Positions 59,061 to 64,000 of a stretch of 64,000 nucleotides of DNA are shown here, piece after piece. How positions within the stretch are numbered: the first letter of the stretch is position 1; every line of letters begins with the position of its first letter. The DNA is from CBDFLA01 sp965248915 (lineage in GTDB: Bacteria > Pseudomonadota > Alphaproteobacteria > M2410): contig OZ252216.1 of NCBI GenBank assembly GCA_965248915.1, forward strand, positions 3,038,001-3,102,000. The letters run 5' to 3'. The notes under the pieces were generated by a model that saw only the letters and a program-made list of their open reading frames with translations, was not told where the DNA came from and made no database searches. Position numbers and translations under genes: made by a program.

Positions 59061-60230
59061 TTAGTCCTTCATGGACTCCCAGAAACCTTTGACCTTTGAG
59101 AAAAACCCTTCGGTTTCCGGGCTGTTATCGTCGGTGAGTTCTTTGGAAAAGGCTTCAAGCAACTCTTTTTGTTTTTTGTTGAGGTTCACCGGCGTCTCAA
59201 GCTGGGCTTGGATGTACATGTCCCCTTGCGCCTTGGAGCGCAGGATCGGCATGCCTTTGCCGCGCAAGCGGAACTGCCGTCCCGATTGGGTGCCGGCTGG
59301 GATTGTGACCTTGGTGCGCCCACCATTGACGGTCGGCACTTCCACGTGCCCGCCAAGCGTTGCCGTGGTCATAGAGATCGGCACATCGCAATGCAAGTCA
59401 GCGCCGTCTCTCTGGAACAAGGAATGCGGCTTGATCGACAGGAAGATATAGAGGTCGCCTTGCGGTCCGCCGCGCACGCCCGCCTCGCCCTCACTGGCAA
59501 GCCGAATGCGAGTACCCTCTTCGACGCCTTGAGGAATATTGACGTTGAGCGTGCGGTCTTTTCGCACCCGGCCCGATCCAGAACAAGACGTACACGGATT
59601 AGAGATGATGCGGCCTTGCCCGTGACAATTGGGGCAGGTGCGCTCAATGGTAAAGAAGCCTTGCTGAGCCCGCACCTTGCCGGCCCCGCCACACGTGGGA
59701 CAGGTTTGCGGTTCAGATCCTTTGGCGGCACCAGAACCAGTACACTCGTCGCACGAGACAGAGCTTGGCACCCGAATGGTGGCTTTCTTGCCTTCAAAAG
59801 CTTCTTCGAGCTCAATCTCCATATTGTAGCGAAGGTCCGCCCCGCGGGCTGCACTCGAGCGTCGCCGCCCCGTAAAGTCGCCGAAGAGATCGTCGAAAAT
59901 GTCTGAGAAGGCTGAGGAAGGGTCGCCGCCGCCAAAGCCGCCAAATCCGCCAGGGCCGCCAGGGCCACCCCTGCCGCCGCCAAAACCGCCCGTGCCGCCG
60001 GTGCCGTCAAAGGCCGCATGGCCAAACCGGTCGTAAGCCGCCCGTTTCTGTTCGTCTTTCAGAACATCGTAGGCTTCGTTGACTTCTTTAAATTTCTGTT
60101 CGGCCGCCGGGTCATCTGGATTGCGGTCCGGGTGATATTTCATGGCGAGCTTGCGATAGGCGGTTTTGACTTGGTCTTTGTCCGCGCCTCTATCCACGCT
60201 AAGCAGCGAATAATAGTCTTCTTTCGCCAT
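59061..60230 (-). CDS. dnaJ: Chaperone DnaJ
   Basis: DnaJ delivers substrates to DnaK and stimulates its ATPase. The J domain has the HPD motif in YRKLAMKYHPDRNPDDP, followed by a Gly/Phe-rich linker of unusual length for GGFGG-type repeats. Four CxxCxGxG zinc repeats (CDECTGSG, CPTCGGAG, CPNCHGQG, CTSCSGSG) and the C-terminal substrate domains complete the 389 residues. dnaK precedes it in the same orientation, with two hairpins between. Confidence 0.97.
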   Translation of the reverse strand: MAKEDYYSLLSVDRGADKDQVKTAYRKLAMKYHPDRNPDDPAAEQKFKEVNEAYDVLKDEQKRAAYDRFGHAAFDGTGGTGGFGGGRGGPGGPGGFGGFGGGDPSSAFSDIFDDLFGDFTGRRRSSAARGADLRYNMEIELEEAFEGKKATIRVPSSVSCDECTGSGAAKGSEPQTCPTCGGAGKVRAQQGFFTIERTCPNCHGQGRIISNPCTSCSGSGRVRKDRTLNVNIPQGVEEGTRIRLASEGEAGVRGGPQGDLYIFLSIKPHSLFQRDGADLHCDVPISMTTATLGGHVEVPTVNGGRTKVTIPAGTQSGRQFRLRGKGMPILRSKAQGDMYIQAQLETPVNLNKKQKELLEAFSKELTDDNSPETEGFFSKVKGFWESMKD

Positions 60231-60265
60231 GCGGCTCGGTCCCTATTTCCTAAGAGTCCAGGTCA

Positions 60266-60302
60266 GGTCCCTGGCGACCGGGACCCGAGCGGTTAAACGC
60301 TC
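60266..60302 (-). repeat. Two hairpins in the dnaK-dnaJ spacer
   Basis: GGTCCC (60266-60271) pairs with GGGACC (60280-60285), and GAGCG (60287-60291) with CGCTC (60298-60302). They lie between the dnaK stop and the dnaJ start. There is no T tail, so a processing or mRNA-stability element that lowers dnaJ expression relative to dnaK is more likely than a full terminator. Confidence 0.5.
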
Positions 60303-60334
60303 AGGCCCTTCGTTGGTGTCGCCAAGTCGGGCCG

Positions 60335-62317
60335 TTAACTGTCGGATTTCTTGTCGTCGTCGGACTTGTCATCATCCGACTTGTCCTCGTCGACTTCTTC
60401 AAAATCCGCATCGACCACATCCTCGCCGCCAGCTTTCGTGCCTGCTTCGCCGGAGTTATTGGCTTCGTCAGAAGCCGCATCACTCATGGCATCCGCTGTG
60501 GCCTCTGCTTCTTGTGCATCGGCATACATGGCTTCGCCGAGCTTCATCGAGCTTTCGACTAAAGTCTGTGTCGCGGTGGTGATCGCCTCAGCGTCTTCGC
60601 CTTCGAGGCTTGTTTTCAATGCCGCGATGTCTTTTTCGATTTGCTCTTTGATGGCCGCGTCGACCTTATCGCCATGCTCTGACAGGTTCTTTTCTGTCAT
60701 GTGGACCATGGATTCAGCCTGATTGCGGGCTTCCACCAATGCGCGCGTCTTCTTGTCTTCGTCGGAATGTGCTTCCGCATCCTTGACCATCTGCTCAATG
60801 TCATTGTCAGACAGGCCGCCTGAGGCTTGGATCCGGATTTGCTGTTCCTTGTTTGTCGCTTTGTCCTTGGCGGACACGTTCACGATGCCGTTGGCGTCAA
60901 TATCGAACGTAACCTCAACTTGTGGAATACCGCGCGGTGCAGCGGGAATTCCGACCAGGTCAAATTGGCCGAGCAATTTGTTGTCAGCCGCCATTTCACG
61001 CTCCCCTTGGAAGACGCGAATGGTCACAGCGGTCTGATTGTCTTCTGCTGTTGAAAAGACTTGAGACTTCTTCGTTGGGATCGTGGTGTTGCGATCGATG
61101 AGACGCGTAAACACACCGCCCAGGGTCTCAATGCCTAAGGAAAGTGGCGTCACGTCGAGGAGAAGCACGTCTTTGACGTCGCCTTGCAACACGCCTGCTT
61201 GAATGGCCGCACCCATGGCAACCACTTCGTCTGGGTTCACGCCGCGGTGGGGTTCCTTGCTGAAGAAGTTTTGCACCACTTCCTGAACCTTCGGCATCCG
61301 GGTCATACCGCCGACCAAAATGACTTCCGAAATCTCACCGGCCGAAAGGCCTGCGTCCTTGAGAGCCGCCTTGCAAGGACCCACCGTGCGCTGAATGAGG
61401 TCTTCAACGAGGCTTTCAAACTTAGCCCGGGTCAGCTTCATGGTCAGATGCTTCGGTCCACTGGCGTCTGCGGTGATAAACGGCAGATTGACTTCCGTTT
61501 GTGTAGCTGAGGAAAGCTCAATCTTGGCTTTTTCTGCAGCTTCTTTGAGGCGCTGTAGGGCCAAACGGTCTTTGCGAAGATTGATGCCGTTCTCTTTCTT
61601 GAATTCGTCGGCCAAGTAATCAACAAGACGCATGTCAAAGTCTTCACCGCCGAGGAACGTGTCCCCATTGGTTGATTTCACTTCAAAAACGCCGTCGCCA
61701 ATTTCGAGGATGGAAACGTCAAAGGTCCCGCCACCAAGGTCATAAACCGCAATGGTTTGGCCTTCTTTCTTGTCGAGGCCGTAAGCCAAGGCTGCTGCGG
61801 TCGGCTCATTGATAATCCGAAGGACTTCAAGGCCTGAGATCTTGCCCGCGTCTTTGGTGGCTTGGCGCTGTGCATCATTGAAGTAGGCCGGTACTGTGAT
61901 CACCGCTTGGGTCACCGTCTCGCCGAGATAATCTTCAGCCGTCTGCTTCATCTTTTGCAAGATGAATGCGGAAATTTGCGACGGGGAGAATTTCTCGTCA
62001 CGCCCTTGTACCCAAGCGTCGCCATTGTCGGCTTTGACAATGTTGTAAGGCACCATGTCGCGGTCTTTTTGCGTGGTCGGGTCATCGAACTTACGCCCGA
62101 TCAAACGCTTAATCGCGAAATATGTATGTTCTGGGTTGGTAACGGCTTGGCGTTTTGCCGGTTGTCCGGTGAGCCGTTCGCCGTCTTCAGAGAAGGCCAC
62201 CATCGAAGGTGTGGTTCTTGTGCCTTCTGCGTTTTCGATCACTTTCGGGTCGGCCCCGTCCATGATGGCGACACAGGAATTGGTTGTGCCGAGGTCAATA
62301 CCGATGACTTTCGCCAT
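60335..62317 (-). CDS. dnaK: Chaperone DnaK (Hsp70)
   Basis: DnaK is the ATP-driven chaperone of the heat-shock response. The 660-residue protein has the phosphate loop IGIDLGTTNSCVAI, the adenosine motif ILVGGMTRMP, IAVYDLGGGTFDVSILEI and the interdomain linker region KDVLLLDVTPLSLGIET. The tail is VVDADFEEVDEDKSDDDKSDDDKKSDS-like, with an internal repeated acidic KSDDD unit. AAGGAG is nine bases before the ATG. Confidence 0.97.
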   Translation of the reverse strand: MAKVIGIDLGTTNSCVAIMDGADPKVIENAEGTRTTPSMVAFSEDGERLTGQPAKRQAVTNPEHTYFAIKRLIGRKFDDPTTQKDRDMVPYNIVKADNGDAWVQGRDEKFSPSQISAFILQKMKQTAEDYLGETVTQAVITVPAYFNDAQRQATKDAGKISGLEVLRIINEPTAAALAYGLDKKEGQTIAVYDLGGGTFDVSILEIGDGVFEVKSTNGDTFLGGEDFDMRLVDYLADEFKKENGINLRKDRLALQRLKEAAEKAKIELSSATQTEVNLPFITADASGPKHLTMKLTRAKFESLVEDLIQRTVGPCKAALKDAGLSAGEISEVILVGGMTRMPKVQEVVQNFFSKEPHRGVNPDEVVAMGAAIQAGVLQGDVKDVLLLDVTPLSLGIETLGGVFTRLIDRNTTIPTKKSQVFSTAEDNQTAVTIRVFQGEREMAADNKLLGQFDLVGIPAAPRGIPQVEVTFDIDANGIVNVSAKDKATNKEQQIRIQASGGLSDNDIEQMVKDAEAHSDEDKKTRALVEARNQAESMVHMTEKNLSEHGDKVDAAIKEQIEKDIAALKTSLEGEDAEAITTATQTLVESSMKLGEAMYADAQEAEATADAMSDAASDEANNSGEAGTKAGGEDVVDADFEEVDEDKSDDDKSDDDKKSDS

Positions 62318-62387
62318 GTGTTCTATCTCCTTTTGCGGCGGTCCGCGGCGGCCACGTCATGCACCGGCACGGTCCCCTATCTGAGAC

Positions 62388-62417
62388 GTTCCTCATGCTT
62401 TAGCGATGTTGAGGAAC
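62388..62417 (-). promoter_or_regulatory. Perfect 8-bp inverted repeat upstream of dnaK
   Basis: GTTCCTCA (62388-62395) and TGAGGAAC (62410-62417) are separated by 14 bases, about 70-100 bases before the dnaK start. It is not the CIRCE element bound by HrcA. It could be a heat-shock operator or an mRNA thermosensor-like stem in the leader; no clear sigma-32 promoter could be fixed. Confidence 0.45.
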
Positions 62418-62550
62418 TGTTAATCTATCCGTAGAGCTTTAAGCTACGCGGTATATATGGTTCATGACCTCGGGCCGCAAGCCTTTCAACCTCTAAAAAG
62501 CGAGTGAAAATGCGGCAAATAGTGTCAATCTGCCAAAGGAATTGCATTTC

Positions 62551-63174
62551 ATGGAAGGATTCCGCCTCTTGCCCGAGTATTTGCCCGCCGCCAAGCAAGC
62601 CAATTTGGTGCGATGGGTAAAGGACTTGAACACGGAGGCCCCCTTCTTCAAGCCATGCATGCCACGTTCTGGAAAGCCTTTTTCCGTTCATATGACAAAT
62701 GCGGGGTCATTGGGCTGGCTGTCCGACAAACAAGACGGCTATCGCTATGAAGCCACCCATCCTGAAACGGGAAAACCATGGCCGATCATTCCAGAGGCCT
62801 TGACCACCCTTTGGCGTGAGCTGACAGACTACGAGGCAGACCCAGAATGTTGCCTCGTCAATTACTACGGCCCTCCAAATGCGAAGATGGGGTTGCACCA
62901 AGACCGCGATGAAGAAGATATGGCCGCGCCGGTCGTCTCAGTTTCCTTGGGCGACACGGCCCTTTTTCGCATTGGCGGCAAAGAGCGAAAAGGACCGACC
63001 AAATCGGTGCGTCTTGGTTCCGGCGATGTCGTCGTTTTTGGAGGTGCCGCGCGTTTTGCTTTTCACGGCGTTGACCGGGTGCAGTTCGGCACGTCGAGGC
63101 TTCTCACCAAATGCGCTTTTGCGGAGCAGGGCGGTCGTCTCAACTTAACACTGCGACGCGTCAGTAAACCCTAG
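62551..63174 (+). CDS. AlkB-type 2-oxoglutarate/Fe(II) dioxygenase
   Basis: This 207-residue enzyme is predicted to demethylate N1-methyladenine and N3-methylcytosine in DNA. It has HQDRDEED with the first iron ligands (HxD), VSVSLGDTALFRIGG, the second His in FAFHGVDRVQFGTSRL, and the 2-oxoglutarate-binding Arg residues in GGRLNLTLRRV. ATG 62551 has AAAGGA ten bases upstream. With xthA, nth and the Ada-type gene, it is the fourth DNA-repair gene in the window. Confidence 0.92.
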   Translation: MEGFRLLPEYLPAAKQANLVRWVKDLNTEAPFFKPCMPRSGKPFSVHMTNAGSLGWLSDKQDGYRYEATHPETGKPWPIIPEALTTLWRELTDYEADPECCLVNYYGPPNAKMGLHQDRDEEDMAAPVVSVSLGDTALFRIGGKERKGPTKSVRLGSGDVVVFGGAARFAFHGVDRVQFGTSRLLTKCAFAEQGGRLNLTLRRVSKP

Positions 63175-63237
63175 ACTCCAATGCTCATATAGGTTTCATG
63201 AGATCCACTATTGGTCGCGCCAGAGTGGTGCCGTCAC

Positions 63238-63264
63238 GGTCAATTTCGAGAATTTGGTCAATTT
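63238..63264. repeat. 9-bp direct repeat inside a 6-bp inverted repeat
   Basis: GGTCAATTT occurs at 63238-63246 and 63256-63264 (period 18). The pair is enclosed by GTCACG...CGTGAC. A TATACT -10-like element follows at 63284-63289, so this could be a regulator site for the next gene. Confidence 0.35.
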
Positions 63265-63324
63265 TGTCGTGACATGAGCGAAGTATACTGGCCTCGCAAC
63301 TCGATTATGTTCTAAACTTTTGAC

Positions 63325-64000
63325 ATGGACGGCCCAAGTTTCATTAATGCAAAAGGGCCAATCGCGCTGGCCCTACTCCTGACGGTCTTGAGTTATTTAC
63401 CCGAGGCTGCCAACGCTGCTTTGCAAGCTGAAAAGGGGCGGCCCACCACACGCGCAACGCTTTATGGGTGCTTCGAAGGCGGCATCGCTCATCGTCTCAA
63501 TCAAGAAGTCGGACGTCTCAAGCAAGGTCAAAGCTTGCCCAGTTGGGTGATTGATGAATTTCGCGCCGGAACCTGTCTCGCCGTTCCGCCCGGCGTCAAA
63601 ATAGGCAAGAGTGTCACGGTTCGATCCGGACGCATCCGTCTTTCGAAAGTACTGCTTGATGGCTCCAGCACTTGGCTCTACGCGCCAAGCTGGTTGGTAA
63701 CAGAGGCGCTGACACCTGGACTTTCAAGGGTCATTGGTGTCGACGGTCGCCTGCAATTTCTCAATCCCATGCAAAATGAAACCAACGCTCTACTGGAGGA
63801 AGCCGAGGTCTTCTTTACCTGTCGCCGGGACATCCATGACTTTAACGAAAGGGCTATCAAGCACAATCGTTCGCTCCGGGAAGCACAAGAAACCGGCGGG
63901 TATTCCCGTGCAACACCTTCAACCGTCTTCTTAGGCGTCGCATCGACAGAGGTGCGTCGAGGTCGAATGTTGCGGGACGAGGGCCGCAAGCTTGAGGCGC
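63325..64000 (+). CDS. Exported protein, 3' end beyond the window
   Basis: An open frame starts at ATG 63325 and runs without a stop to the last base (225 residues seen). It begins with a signal-peptide-like segment (IALALLLTVLSYLPEAANA). The mature part has two separated cysteines (YGCFEG, GTCLAVP) and an ordered strand-rich region (VKIGKSVTVRSGRIRLSKVLLDGSSTWLYAP), then a charged helical part. No family recognised. No strong ribosome-binding site precedes the ATG, so the exact start is uncertain. Confidence 0.65.
   Translation, partial: MDGPSFINAKGPIALALLLTVLSYLPEAANAALQAEKGRPTTRATLYGCFEGGIAHRLNQEVGRLKQGQSLPSWVIDEFRAGTCLAVPPGVKIGKSVTVRSGRIRLSKVLLDGSSTWLYAPSWLVTEALTPGLSRVIGVDGRLQFLNPMQNETNALLEEAEVFFTCRRDIHDFNERAIKHNRSLREAQETGGYSRATPSTVFLGVASTEVRRGRMLRDEGRKLEA

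Noticed and set aside
60345..60395. Short tandem repeat near the dnaK end suggesting a repeat element
   Set aside because: It is the coding sequence of the acidic KSDDD units in the DnaK tail, not a separate repeat.
1..64000. Search for tRNA, rRNA, CRISPR arrays, transposases or prophage genes
   Set aside because: By eye none was recognised; no repeated spacers, no transposase or integrase motifs and no tRNA-like cloverleaf were seen. Short RNA genes could still be missed without a covariance search.

Overview
This is a 64 kb stretch of chromosome from an alphaproteobacterium, and it very probably contains the replication origin. The evidence is synteny. The order leuS-lptE-holA-parB-parA-rsmG-mnmG-mnmE-(insert)-rho-hemJ-hemH-hemE | gap | PPSR-maf-aroE-coaE-dnaQ-secB is the Caulobacter/Rickettsia-type origin neighbourhood. 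In Caulobacter the gap between hemE and the PPSR (RP001-type) gene is the origin itself. Here that gap (about 34342-34779) has a perfect DnaA box, several variant boxes, an AT-rich patch and TTAACCAT-type CtrA motifs. Two perfect 16-bp parS sites lie 12-14 kb away, and genes on both sides are mostly transcribed away from the gap. Other class markers are the ftsK-lolA-xthA neighbourhood, the hisB-DUF2628-hisH-hisA-hisF-hisE operon, DUF3576, DUF6489 and DUF6356 proteins, and GANTC/TTAAC-rich regulatory DNA. I cannot name a genus.

Layout. 1-4.4 kb: the 3' end of ftsK, lolA, then a non-coding gap holding a strong candidate small RNA (about 2549-2700: four consecutive hairpins, two with C-rich loops, and a textbook terminator), a 43-codon upstream ORF, an unknown protein and xthA. 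4.5-13.7 kb: a phosphatase-superfamily protein, a thioesterase, a metallo-hydrolase/response-regulator pair, ribA, yggS, a ThiE-like protein lacking key residues, two tandem porins and a DUF3576 lipoprotein. 13.8-24.3 kb: leucyl-tRNA synthetase, LPS assembly (lptE), replication (holA), chromosome segregation (parAB, parS) and tRNA/rRNA modification (rsmG, mnmG, mnmE). 24.4-30.2 kb: metabolic and unknown genes, ending in an AT-rich two-gene island (dCTP deaminase plus an unknown small protein) inserted beside rho.

30.2-43 kb: rho, haem synthesis (hemJHE), the origin, then PPSR, maf, aroE, coaE and dnaQ with 4-bp overlaps among the first three, followed by secB, fxsA, a Tim44-domain protein, mltA, an Smr protein and a DapA-family lyase. 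43-50.6 kb: hslUV protease, the histidine operon and a PfkB sugar kinase. 50.7-58.9 kb: small membrane, lipoprotein and secreted proteins, nth, a module of an M23-peptidase lipoprotein with two paralogous unknown exported proteins, an Ada-type DNA repair protein, dapB, and an Lrp regulator with a perfect Lrp-type operator just upstream. 59-64 kb: dnaJ and dnaK with structured spacers, alkB, and the start of an exported protein cut by the window edge.

The items most likely to be new are the structured RNA at 2.55-2.70 kb, the M23/twin-paralog envelope module at 53-55 kb, and the dCTP-deaminase island at 29.1-30.0 kb. No tRNA, rRNA, CRISPR array or insertion sequence was recognised.
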